Assembly (NCBI GenBank): GCA_963579025.1
Contig: CAUZFZ010000021.1
Location: 1 to 64,000, forward strand
Origin: CAUZFZ01 sp963579025
Lineage (GTDB): Bacteria; Planctomycetota; Planctomycetia; Planctomycetales; Planctomycetaceae
Reading direction: 5' to 3'
DNA: 64,000 bases
Below the pieces are notes generated by a model, which saw only the letters and a list, made by a program, of their open reading frames with translations, did not search any database and had not been told where the DNA came from. This document shows, piece after piece, positions 17,702-25,420 of this stretch (position 1 is the first letter of the stretch; every line of letters begins with the position of its first letter). Made by a program: the position numbers and the translations under genes.

Positions 17702-18241
17702 TCATATTCGATCTAACACTCTCCGAGAACGTCGCATCGGCGAGACGACTTCGCCGGCGGCTTTCATGGCGGCTCGTTCCTGGTTGAACTCCGGGCTGCG
17801 GTAGTAGCTCTTGCCGATCTGCTTGAAATAGTTCTTGATCACATCCTCTGTCATTCCCACGCCGTTGTCGGTCACCCGCAGCCACTACTGGCCGGTCTCC
17901 TCGTCGTTGTTCCAGTCCAGCGCGACGCCCGGTTCCGCCTCGCGAACGTCCGGTTCGCAGACCCAGCCGCGGCGGATCAGGTCGCCGTCGCCGAAAGCGC
18001 TGGGCTCGCCCTTCTTCTTCATCTTCAGCCGCAGTTGGTGCAGGTTCAGGGCGTTTTGCAGTAGCTCGCGGATGCAGGCCCCGCAGGGACTGGCCTTCAG
18101 GTGATCGATTGACGCCTTACGGTCGGCTGAAGGAGCGTCTATTGTCAGGTCATCGAGTCGTTGCCAGAACCGGGACTGGTACATCGCGCCAAGCTGCGCA
18201 GGACGCTGTCCGTCAACCATGTATCGCCGCCGTTTCGCCAT
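17702..18241 (-). pseudogene. Truncated GHKL (Hsp90-like) ATPase gene
   Basis: From an ATG at 18241 the frame runs 118 codons to an in-frame TAG (17887-17885) and then continues in the same frame as protein-like sequence to a TGA at 17704. Before the TAG is an N-box-like CIRELLQNALNLHQLR; just after it is WLRVTDNGVGMTEDVI, the G1 box of GHKL ATPases, then NYFKQIGKSYYRSPEF. Both halves belong to one HtpG/Hsp90-like ATP-binding domain, so the stop interrupts a real gene. The rest of the family length (several hundred residues) is missing, and the coding signal fades after QERAAMKAAG, 40 bases before the PARIS-like ATPase start. A dead gene left by insertion or deletion in the island. Confidence 0.75.
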
Positions 18242-18370
18242 TGCCGACCCGTTCGACTACGGAGCATCTGTCTGTCACTGTTCGAAATTATCAATTCCAT
18301 AAAACTACTGTGCAAGTCTGACGATCTGCGGAATGAAGGCGGAGAACACGATCTGTGGTCTCCGCTCTCA

Positions 18371-18517
18371 CGCGGGGCGGCACAGGTTGATTCGTGGTGA
18401 CGAGCGGTGGCGCTGTTGCTTGCAACCAGTGCGGCGCAGCCGAACGATGCCCGGGTGGTCACGATGATGCCTCCACGGCGTTCGACCGGGCTCAGATCAG
18501 CGAATCGGGCGCCGCGG
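18371..18517. repeat. Dispersed repeat B, copy 1
   Basis: About 147 bp, beginning CGCGGGGCGGCACAGGTTG and ending GCCGCGG, close to 88% identical by eye to copy 2 (18993-19140). The ends carry short imperfect inverted repeats (GGCAC..GATTCG against CGAATC..GCGCC). It follows the truncated GHKL gene region and precedes the 83-residue gene. Confidence 0.8.
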
Positions 18518-18639
18518 AATCACAAGACTGCCGTTGAATGCGGTATCGACCCACGCGAGAAGACTCGTGGGCGCTTCTGAAGTCGAGGCCGCAACGGGGA
18601 TGGGGATCAATGCCCGCAGCTTTTCGTCGACGTGGCCGT

Positions 18640-18891
18640 TCATCGTTCGAGTAACCCGATGTGGAAGGCAGTCGGGTGGCCAATCCGTACCGTATGGGTC
18701 AGCCGCGTTGCATACTTTGCTCTTGCAGCTCTGACCGCGGCATCGAATGAGTCGCCAAGGAAGTACTCACCCGAATCCGGCTCAATCGCCACGAAACGGT
18801 CCTGATGCTCAGCCTCGAGGTCGTCCCGGAGTTTCTCTTCGTAGAGTGTCTTTGCGCGTTCAATCACCAGTTTCGTCTGCTCAGACACCAT
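18640..18891 (-). CDS. Small hypothetical protein, cassette-borne
   Basis: 83 residues, ATG at 18891 preceded by GGAGAGA at 5-6 bases, a good ribosome site. Charged N-terminal helix (TKLVIERAKTLYEEKLRDDL) then a short beta-rich part FVAIEPDSGEYFLGDSFDAA and a C-terminus reading RIGHPTAFHIGLLER. This FVAIEP..GEYF layout is common in small uncharacterised proteins from planctomycetes and cyanobacteria that are often next to toxin-like genes; an antitoxin-like or accessory role is only a guess. It lies alone between repeat B copies 1 and 2. Confidence 0.7.
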   Translation of the reverse strand: MVSEQTKLVIERAKTLYEEKLRDDLEAEHQDRFVAIEPDSGEYFLGDSFDAAVRAARAKYATRLTHTVRIGHPTAFHIGLLER

Positions 18892-18992
18892 GTCATTCTC
18901 TCCAAAGCTAAGGATTTCGTCTTTGGACGATACTTCAGTCTTCGCTCCATGTCACTTTCTGCATTCGTACGACGACGGAAAACACAACTCGC

Positions 18993-19140
18993 CGCGGGGT
19001 GGCACAGGTTGATTCGTGGTGACGAGGGGTGGCCCTGTCGCTTGCAGCCAAGGCAGCGCAGTCGAAAGGTGCCCGGCTGGTCGCGATGATGCCTCCACGG
19101 CGTTCGACCGGGTTCAGATCGGCGAATCGCGTGCCGCGGG
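18993..19140. repeat. Dispersed repeat B, copy 2
   Basis: About 148 bp matching copy 1 along its whole length. Left end CCGCGGGGTGGCACAGG..GATTCG and right end CGAATCGCGTGCCGCGG are imperfect inverted repeats, so a single strand could fold back on itself. It separates the 83-residue gene from the 138-aa/HNH pair. Confidence 0.8.
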
Positions 19141-19494
19141 GTTGAGGGCCGGTGGGACTGGACTCCTCAGCGAGGCAGACGTACGTAAAGGCCGTGAACG
19201 ATCATCGGCGTGTGCGTGACAACGCCCTGCATGGCTGTCGGACCCAGTTCCGCGCCAGTCAAGCCGAGGAGTTCGAGTCGGCGGTCATGGCCTCGAGGTT
19301 GTGGCCCGGCGTGGGCGCAGCAGTGGATCGCGCGGCGGGCGGAGGGGACACGAGGTGTGCCGGAACTGCGCGGAGCTTGTTCATGCCTACGAAACCCGAC
19401 CTTCGATCTTCTGCTTGGGGCAGGCGGGTTCTCGCGGTACAGTGGCGTGTCCCGAATGTTGCTGCCGAACATCCTCTCACCGGATCCCCGTCCC
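19141..19494. other. Gene-free interval upstream of the 138-aa/HNH pair
   Basis: No credible gene. Both strands have open frames of about 100 codons, but their composition is Arg/Ser-rich and no ribosome site is present. The promoter of the following operon presumably lies here; no clear -35/-10 was recognised. Confidence 0.5.
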
Positions 19495-19911
19495 ATGGTT
19501 TCGATTCAGCTTGGCCCTGAGGCTGAACAGCGACTGCGTGAGCTTGCCAGCAAGCAGGGACTGCAGGCGGACCTTCTGGCCAGAAACCTGCTGGAGCGTT
19601 GTCTTGTCTCTGAGGAGACGAGAGACGCCCGGAATGCACCATGTCTTCCTGCGGGAGAAGCTGACCTGTTGCAGGCAATCAACCGAGGCCTGCCTGCGGA
19701 AACATGGGAGCGATATCACAAGCTGATGGAATGCCGCCAGGACGAGACACTCGCGCCCGAGGAGTATGCAGAACTCGTCGCACTGACCGATATCGTTGAG
19801 CAGGCCCATGCCGCTCGAATGACGTGCGTTGCTGAGCTGGCCCGGATGCGAGGAGTGTCGATCGATGACCTCATGACCGAACTCGGGATCGGGCCGCCGG
19901 CAAATGCCTGA
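19495..19911 (+). CDS. Small RHH-like/antitoxin-like protein paired with HNH nuclease
   Basis: 138 residues from ATG 19495 (MVSIQLGPEAEQRL). The open frame starts ~95 codons earlier, but that part does not look like protein; the ribosome site is weak. The N-terminal ~40 residues (QLGPEAEQRLRELASKQGLQ) look like a ribbon-helix-helix-type or similar small DNA-binding module; the second half (INRGLPAETWERYHKLMECR..ETLAPEEYAELVALTD) is a helical domain often found in small proteins encoded directly before HNH nucleases. Its stop overlaps the HNH gene by 8 bases, so the two are co-translated. A regulatory or antidote-like role is inferred from this pairing only. Confidence 0.7.
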   Translation: MVSIQLGPEAEQRLRELASKQGLQADLLARNLLERCLVSEETRDARNAPCLPAGEADLLQAINRGLPAETWERYHKLMECRQDETLAPEEYAELVALTDIVEQAHAARMTCVAELARMRGVSIDDLMTELGIGPPANA

Positions 19912-20335
19912 CCGCTTGCCGGAAGATGTCCGTCAATCGGTGCTGCAGCGAGCGGGTCACTGCTGCGAGTATTGCCTCGCACAGAGCACGTACAGTTCCG
20001 ATCCGCTGACAGTAGAACACATCCAGCCGCGAAGCGCTGGCGGATCGAATGAACCGGACAACCTCGCTGCCGCGTGCCAGGGATGCAATAACATCAAATT
20101 CACAGCGACTGAGGCAGTTGATCCTGTCACGGGAGAAACCGTGCCGATGTTTCATCCACGAGTGCACGTCTGGGCGGACCATTTTTCATGGACCGACGAT
20201 GGGTCCATCGTCATCGGTCGCACACCGATTGGCCGGGCTACGGTCGAACGACTGCGACTCAACCGACCTGGTGTCGTCAATCTCCGGCAGGTCCTTGTGG
20301 CGATCGGGCGGCATCCACCGGTCCAAATCGAATAG
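19904..20335 (+). CDS. HNH endonuclease
   Basis: 143 residues. The HNH fold is clear: zinc Cys pair in CEYCLAQ (~18-21), HIQPRSAGGSNEPDNLAAAC with the metal-binding His and the central Asn, and CQGCNN as the second Cys pair. The C-terminal half (FHPRVHVWADHFSW..IGRTPIGRATVERLRLNR) is the conserved tail of this small HNH family found widely in cyanobacteria and planctomycetes. It cleaves DNA by analogy; the target is unknown. It overlaps the preceding 138-residue gene and is followed at once by a terminator, so the pair is a self-contained cassette inside repeat B copies 2 and 3. Confidence 0.9.
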   Translation: MPDRLPEDVRQSVLQRAGHCCEYCLAQSTYSSDPLTVEHIQPRSAGGSNEPDNLAAACQGCNNIKFTATEAVDPVTGETVPMFHPRVHVWADHFSWTDDGSIVIGRTPIGRATVERLRLNRPGVVNLRQVLVAIGRHPPVQIE

Positions 20336-20367
20336 AAGCCCGGCTTTTCGCGAATGCCGGGCTTTTG
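20336..20367 (+). terminator. Terminator of the HNH operon
   Basis: AAGCCCGGC and GCCGGGCTT form a perfect 9-bp stem around an 11-base loop, followed by T residues. It begins immediately after the HNH stop codon. Confidence 0.88.
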
Positions 20368-20390
20368 AAGACTAAGGCATCCTTTTTGGC

Positions 20391-20436
20391 CGCGAGGTGG
20401 CACAGGTTGATTCGTGGTGACGAGGGGTGGCCCTGT
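20391..20436. repeat. Dispersed repeat B, copy 3 (truncated)
   Basis: 46 bases nearly identical to the left part of copies 1 and 2 (from CGCGAGGTGGCACAGG to GGGTGGCCCTGT). The remaining ~100 bases are absent or diverged; a short TTTCGACCGG string further on echoes the middle of the repeat. It lies just before the 3' end of the DnaA-like gene. Confidence 0.75.
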
Positions 20437-20502
20437 GGGATGCTTCAGGTTGCGCGGACAGTTTCGACCGGCAGCTGCCTGAGACGCTCGGTGCTGACGC
20501 CT

Positions 20503-21534
20503 CTATGCGATCTTCAACACCTGGCGAACACGTCGCAGTTGCTGACGCAGGCCGGGGTCCTCATCGATCAGACTGGCGACGCGCGAGCAGGCATGCAGAA
20601 CGGTGCTGTGGCTGCGACCGCCAAAACTGGCACCGATCTGCTTATAGCGCTCGCCAGTCAATTCGCGCGCCAGAAACATCGCGCATTGTCGTGGCAGGAC
20701 GATTGAATGATCGCGTGCCGCCGATCTCATGTCACCCAGACGCACTCCGAATTGCCGGGCGACCGCTTTGGCAACATCGTCGACTGAAACGTCGCGTGGC
20801 TGAAGTTCGTGTTTGAGAAATCTGCGTCCGAATGCCGCGTCTGGAAACACCTGCTGTTGCCTCGCCTGATCATCGAATCGCAGCAGCACTCCCAGCAGTT
20901 CGCGCGGAGAAACCGCCAGCTCGCGGGCAAACAGCCGAATGACCGGCATGGGTAGCGCCACCTGCAGGTGAGTGCAGAAATGCTGCAGGAGTTTCTCGCG
21001 AGAACCCGGCCCGGGAAGACGCATCGCCGCGCTGACACCGCCTCGCAATCGATTTGCCAGCTTCGGGATGAAGCCCTTCAAATCACCGGGTGCGCTGACC
21101 GAATTACAGACGGCGGTTGTCCCGGTTCGGGCTGCCTCGTCGAGCAACGCGGCCAGCCGGTGCTGGGCGGAATCGTGACGCGCCAGCAACTGCAAATCCT
21201 CAAGCACAAATACGCGACCAGCCGTTAGCGGCGCGAGTGCATCTTCCGGCTGACCGGGTGCCACGAGTTCCACGAAATCTGAAGCACCGATGAAGGGCAC
21301 ATCCAGCGCGGCCTTTCGCTTTCCACCCGACTGTGGATGCCGCAGCAATTCGCACAGATGCGTCTTGCCGCAACCGGCCGGTCCGTAGACCAGCACCGGT
21401 CCACCGCGTCGATCTGATCCTTCTCCGTCCGGGTGGTGCTGCGTCACGGCCGTCCATGCAAACCGATTCTCGTCGAGTACCAGAAACGGAACCGAACGGC
21501 GGGCTGTGCGGCGGGACGAAGATGCGCGGCTCAT
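20503..21534 (-). CDS. DnaA-like replication initiator lacking N-terminal domains
   Basis: 343 residues. Starts directly with the AAA+ domain: FLVLDENRFAWTAV replaces the usual FVVGxxNRxAHAAA entry, Walker A is GPAGCGKTH (51-59) and Walker B reads FVLEDLQLL, with Glu before Asp instead of the usual DD. The C-terminal DNA-binding domain is well kept: VLPRQCAMFLARELTG, IGASFGGRSHSTVLHA matches the DnaA signature. Typical DnaA is ~450 residues with domain I (helicase loading) and a linker before the ATPase; both are absent. No dnaN, recF or clear DnaA-box cluster is adjacent. It could be the main DnaA of this lineage or a paralogue with a regulatory role (DnaA/Hda-like). Confidence 0.85.
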   Translation of the reverse strand: MSRASSSRRTARRSVPFLVLDENRFAWTAVTQHHPDGEGSDRRGGPVLVYGPAGCGKTHLCELLRHPQSGGKRKAALDVPFIGASDFVELVAPGQPEDALAPLTAGRVFVLEDLQLLARHDSAQHRLAALLDEAARTGTTAVCNSVSAPGDLKGFIPKLANRLRGGVSAAMRLPGPGSREKLLQHFCTHLQVALPMPVIRLFARELAVSPRELLGVLLRFDDQARQQQVFPDAAFGRRFLKHELQPRDVSVDDVAKAVARQFGVRLGDMRSAARDHSIVLPRQCAMFLARELTGERYKQIGASFGGRSHSTVLHACSRVASLIDEDPGLRQQLRRVRQVLKIA

Positions 21535-21568
21535 GATCTGGCTATGTTCTTGACCACGCTGGCGGACT

Positions 21569-21862
21569 TCAGGGGGCCGGACGTTTGGCCGAGACCTGAA
21601 ACGTCTCGGTCCTGACGTGTGGGACGTTGGTCGCGGGATCCGATTCGACGACCGACCGCGTGTCCTGAATCGAGAACACTTCCCAGCCGTCGTTTCCCAT
21701 GTCTGTCAGCGTCTGCGGCAACTGATCCAGTGAGATCTGCGTCGTGTTGTACTGCCATTTCGTGTGGCTGTCCGATTCAGCTCCCGCCGACAGAACGCCG
21801 ACCAGACTCGACGCGGCCAGCAGGCATGCGGCCGGCAGCAGATACCCATATCGCTTGCTCAT
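21569..21862 (-). CDS. Exported DUF4177-like small protein
   Basis: 97 residues from the ATG giving MSKRYGYLLPAACLL; 33 open codons upstream are ignored because this start yields a clean signal peptide (~1-28, AASSLVGVLSAGAES). The mature part contains KWQYNTTQISLDQLPQTL and GNDGWEVFSIQD, the pattern of DUF4177-type domains (a small alpha/beta fold with a central GWE). Function unknown; probably periplasmic or envelope. It lies 34 bases upstream of the DnaA-like gene on the same strand, so read-through into dnaA-like is possible. Confidence 0.65.
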   Translation of the reverse strand: MSKRYGYLLPAACLLAASSLVGVLSAGAESDSHTKWQYNTTQISLDQLPQTLTDMGNDGWEVFSIQDTRSVVESDPATNVPHVRTETFQVSAKRPAP

Positions 21863-22108
21863 CGTACATCTCCGGAAAAAAGACTGCGTGCACACGACAG
21901 AATGACGAATTGCCGCCCATTCGCAACCAGCGGAGACGACAACGTTGTTTTCCGTAAACACGGCAACAGGACATTCGCATCCATTCGCGAGGATGTGCGC
22001 GTTGAAGTCCGGATCTGGTCTCGAAATACAGGTTTACCTCCCGACTCTGACCTAGATTTTGACAGGCAGTGTTTTCGTCTGGTTCTGGGCCATTACCGGG
22101 AGCTGATC

Positions 22109-23608
22109 ATGCGCATATTTGCAGAACAACCACTACGCCGGGGTTCGGTCGCCGTCATGGCGGCGTTCTGTCTGATCATGATTTTCGCGTTTGCGGCGTT
22201 CAGCATCGATACGGGATACATCACGATCGTGCATCAGGAACTGCTGAGTGCAGTCGACGCATCCGCTCTCGCAGCCGCTCAGGAGTTGCAGAACGTACCG
22301 GCAAGTGGCGTCAGCCAGATCAAGAATGCCGCGATCGAAGTGGCCGCGGCTAACGACGTGAACGGCAACCCTCTGGTTCTCGATCGTCGGAAAGACGTCG
22401 AAATCGGTGAATGGGATCCGTCCTCGGGGCAATTCACGCGAGTGAAGGGCAAAAAGATCTCTGAAGCCAACGCCGTGCGCATCACGGGGCGACTCTCGAA
22501 ACAGCGCGGCAACTCTGTGGCTCTCTTCTTTGCACCCGTGATCGACCACGACAGTATTGATATGAGCGAGTCCGCGATCGCCGTCTATGACTTCGGGATG
22601 CCGCGCGACGTTGTCATGGTCATCGATTGCTCGGGATCCATGTCTCAGTTCAATCGAATGACCTACACACGATCGGCAGCCCTGGCCCTGATCGATGAGC
22701 TGGGGGCGGATGACCGTCTGTCGCTGGCCGTCTACAGCTACCCCGTCCCGATCGGGCCACTGGCATTTCATGGTCCTGAAATGCCGCTCTTCGCGCGAAT
22801 TGCTCCTCCGTCGGGAGAGCTGCTGTTTCAGAGACGTGGCGGGAATGGCGGTGGTAACGCAGGAGGGAACGGCGGAGGCGTCGTTGGTGGTAACTTTGGT
22901 GGCAACGGCCGTGGAAATGGTGGAGGCAACGTTGGCGGTAACGGCCGAGGTAACGCTGGCGGCAATGTCGGCGGTAACGGCGGAGGCAACGTTGGCGGTA
23001 ACGGCGGCGGCAATGGCCGTGGAAACGGCGGTGGCAACGCGGGTGGTAATGGCGGCGGCAATGGCCGTGGAAACGGTGGTGGTAATGGCCGCGGCAACGG
23101 CGGAGGCAATGGTGGAGGCAATGGTGGAGGCAATGGTGGTGGCGGCACGCGCCTGACCGGTTATCTCGAGCGGCCACTCAGCCGATCCTTCAATCCCGTG
23201 AAAAATCGCATTCCTCGACTCGTCCCAGGCGTTTATTCATCACGAACAAACATCGCGGGTGGGCTACGTGTTGCCATTGAAGAGCTGTTGCGGCATACCC
23301 GCTCAGGTGTCAATGCCGATGACTACGAGAAATTCATCGTGTTGATGACAGATGGCCTTGCCAACGAGATCGAACCACCGGGAACGACTCCAGTGAATTC
23401 GATCTATCACTACGCTTCGGTCGCTGAGCAGAATGACATCATCATTCACGGCATCACGCTCGGTCGAGGTGCCCAGCAGCAGCCGATCCGCGACGCGGCG
23501 GAGACCACCGGTGGCGAATTCCACCATGTTGAAGACGGCGATCTGGTCACACTGTTTGAGGTCTACCGAGCGTTGGGTCGCGGCACGGGGGCAAGACTCG
23601 TGAGGTGA
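22109..23608 (+). CDS. TadG-like pilus-assembly/VWA protein with Gly-Asn repeat
   Basis: 499 residues from ATG 22109, a few bases after GGGAGC. The N-terminus is TadE/TadG-like: RRGSVAVMAAFCLIMIFAFA transmembrane helix, then DTGYITIVHQELLSAVDASAL as in Tad/Flp pilus proteins. A von Willebrand A domain follows with MIDAS VIDCSGSMS (~171) and FIVLMTDGLAN (~410). Between these two parts (residues ~244-346) lies a low-complexity run of GGNGGGN/GRGNGGGN units that splits the VWA fold. Tad VWA proteins sit in the inner membrane and take part in surface pilus assembly. The gene is alone; no other tad gene is in view. Confidence 0.8.
   Translation: MRIFAEQPLRRGSVAVMAAFCLIMIFAFAAFSIDTGYITIVHQELLSAVDASALAAAQELQNVPASGVSQIKNAAIEVAAANDVNGNPLVLDRRKDVEIGEWDPSSGQFTRVKGKKISEANAVRITGRLSKQRGNSVALFFAPVIDHDSIDMSESAIAVYDFGMPRDVVMVIDCSGSMSQFNRMTYTRSAALALIDELGADDRLSLAVYSYPVPIGPLAFHGPEMPLFARIAPPSGELLFQRRGGNGGGNAGGNGGGVVGGNFGGNGRGNGGGNVGGNGRGNAGGNVGGNGGGNVGGNGGGNGRGNGGGNAGGNGGGNGRGNGGGNGRGNGGGNGGGNGGGNGGGGTRLTGYLERPLSRSFNPVKNRIPRLVPGVYSSRTNIAGGLRVAIEELLRHTRSGVNADDYEKFIVLMTDGLANEIEPPGTTPVNSIYHYASVAEQNDIIIHGITLGRGAQQQPIRDAAETTGGEFHHVEDGDLVTLFEVYRALGRGTGARLVR
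22837..23145 (+). repeat. In-frame tandem repeat coding Gly-Gly-Asn units
   Basis: About 310 bases of imperfect 9- to 24-base units (GGNGGCAAYGGNG-type) encode roughly 100 residues of Gly, Asn and occasional Arg/Val/Ala. Codon third positions vary between units, which suggests old expansion kept by selection or gene conversion rather than a recent slip. The antisense strand reads as poly-Pro/Leu, which is a shadow. Confidence 0.85.
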
Positions 23609-23683
23609 CAGGTTCGTCGCCGCGCAGGATTCGCATTACTCTGATCGCGTACACCAACCGTCCTGGTACGCGAGCGAATCCGT

Positions 23684-25399
23684 ATGGCTGGACTGCAAAC
23701 GGCTGATCTTCTGGCGCTGGGGCTGTACCTGGTCGGCATCACCGTCCTTGGTGTCTGGGCCGCACGCAAAGTGACGAGCATGGCTGAGTTTGTCATGCCC
23801 CGCCGCTTCGGCCGAGTGATGATGCTGATGCACGGCTTTGGCACGAGTACGCATTCGGATCAGGCGGTCAGCGTCGCATCGAAGTGCTATTCGAGCGGAC
23901 TGGCGGGCATCTGGTACCAGTGGATGTGGCTGTTCGCGACGCCGTTTTTCTGGCTGATCGCTCCAATGATGCGTCGCTTTCGAGCGCTCACAACGGCCGA
24001 CGTCTTTGAAGCCCGTTACAGCCATTCGGTGGCCGTGCTGTTCTGCGTCTTCGGACTGGCCAAGTTTGTCGTGACCATCGGCAACATGCTGAAAGGGTCG
24101 GCCGAAGTTGTCGAAGCCTGCACGGGCTCGGCCGTATCGTCAGAAGCCGCCGTCGTTGTCATGACGCTACTGTTCGTTGTCTACGGCCTGGCGGGTGGAC
24201 TGCGTGCCGCCATCGTGACCGACTTCGTTCAGGGAATCCTCACAATTCTGTTTTCGTTTCTGCTGCTGCCGTTTGTGCTCGATGCTGTCGGTGGCCTGGC
24301 CGGCATGAAGGCCTCATTCGTCGAACTCTCGCCGGACCGCAACATGCTCTCACTGGTGACACCCGGTGACATCGGCGTGTTTTATATTGTGATGATTGCC
24401 CTGAACTCATTGCTCAGTGTGACCGTTCAGCCACACAACATGGGCACCTGCGCCGCGGGCCGCACAGAACTTGATGGCGCCGTCGGATTCATGGGAGGAA
24501 CATTTCTCAAACGCATCTGCACAGTGGCCTGGTGCGTAACCGGCCTGGCGGCGTTTGTGTATTACAAAGGTCAGGTTGAGAATCCGGATCACGTGTACGG
24601 CCTGATGGCATCTGAGTTTCTGCCACGGATCATGCCAGGATTACTCGGGCTGTTCCTGGCGGGGTTGCTGGCCACCGTAATGGGGTCATGCGACTCGTTC
24701 ATGATCGCGGCGTCCGGGCTTGTCACAGAGAACCTCTATCGTCCACTTTTTCCCGGTCGATCCGATCGCCATTACCTGCGGGTTGCCCGCGTTTCCGGAC
24801 TGGTCGTTGTCGGCCTGGCGATCGCGTACTCTTTATGGCTCAGTGGAGTGATTCAGGGACTGGAACTGCTGTGGAAGCTGAACGCCGTGATGGCCGCCGC
24901 TTTCTGGCTGGGCGTTTTCTGGCGCGGCGCCACGACCGCCGGTGCGTGGGCGGCCACGCTGCTGACAGCATTCACCTGGTGGGCGACCGGACTGGAACCG
25001 GTTGCTCAATGGCTCAGCTCGGTGCCGCTTACTGACTCACTGGGTGTGGTCGTGCAAAAGAACGGAAGCCTCGCGGTGTCCATTCCCTGGCAAATGGTCT
25101 TCTACCTGTCGGCGGGATTTGTGGGAGGCATCGTTGTCAGTTGCGGCACACGTAAGACGGACGCTCGGCAGCTCGACCGTTTCTACTCGTTGCTGCGAAC
25201 ACCAGTGAAACTCGACGAGGTCATCGAAACTCCCTGCACACTGCCCGCCGGTACGCAACCCGGCCCGCGGCACGTGGTATTTCCACAATCAAGTCTGGAA
25301 CTTCCAATCCCCTCGCGTCGAGCTGTTGCCGGATTCACGGTCGGCTGGCTGCTGGTCGTGCTGATCATCGGCGGTGTCTGGCTGCTGCTGGTTGCATAG
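23684..25399 (+). CDS. Sodium:solute symporter family (SSS) transporter
   Basis: 571 residues with about 12-13 transmembrane helices. Family features include GLYLVGITVLGVWAARK at the N-terminus, the GGLRAAIVTDFVQGILTIL stretch diagnostic of SSS proteins (after VVYGLAGG), and LFLAGLLATVMGSCDSFMIAASGL in the Na-site region. These carry sugars, carboxylates or amino acids in with Na+. The substrate cannot be read from sequence. Hydrophilic loop near the C-terminus (residues ~485-540) precedes a last helix. It is convergent with the next gene. Confidence 0.9.
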   Translation: MAGLQTADLLALGLYLVGITVLGVWAARKVTSMAEFVMPRRFGRVMMLMHGFGTSTHSDQAVSVASKCYSSGLAGIWYQWMWLFATPFFWLIAPMMRRFRALTTADVFEARYSHSVAVLFCVFGLAKFVVTIGNMLKGSAEVVEACTGSAVSSEAAVVVMTLLFVVYGLAGGLRAAIVTDFVQGILTILFSFLLLPFVLDAVGGLAGMKASFVELSPDRNMLSLVTPGDIGVFYIVMIALNSLLSVTVQPHNMGTCAAGRTELDGAVGFMGGTFLKRICTVAWCVTGLAAFVYYKGQVENPDHVYGLMASEFLPRIMPGLLGLFLAGLLATVMGSCDSFMIAASGLVTENLYRPLFPGRSDRHYLRVARVSGLVVVGLAIAYSLWLSGVIQGLELLWKLNAVMAAAFWLGVFWRGATTAGAWAATLLTAFTWWATGLEPVAQWLSSVPLTDSLGVVVQKNGSLAVSIPWQMVFYLSAGFVGGIVVSCGTRKTDARQLDRFYSLLRTPVKLDEVIETPCTLPAGTQPGPRHVVFPQSSLELPIPSRRAVAGFTVGWLLVVLIIGGVWLLLVA

Positions 25400-25420
25400 T
25401 CGACACACTGATCGATGACT

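Noticed and set aside
17885..17887. In-frame stop in the GHKL gene as a possible recoded codon
   Set aside because: It is TAG, not TGA, no Cys-containing motif is at this position, and the gene is also truncated downstream.
18371..19140. Repeat B as integron attC sites
   Set aside because: The ends lack the RYYYAAC and GTTRRRY core sites, and no tyrosine integrase of the integron type is in the window.
19167..19496. 109-codon minus-strand frame between repeat B copy 2 and the 138-aa gene
   Set aside because: Arg/Pro/His-rich composition, no ribosome site, no recognised motif; read as a shadow frame.
22828..23148. Poly-Pro/Leu open frame opposite the Gly-Asn repeat
   Set aside because: It is the exact antisense of the Gly/Asn repeat of the TadG-like gene, has no ribosome site and no protein-like ends.
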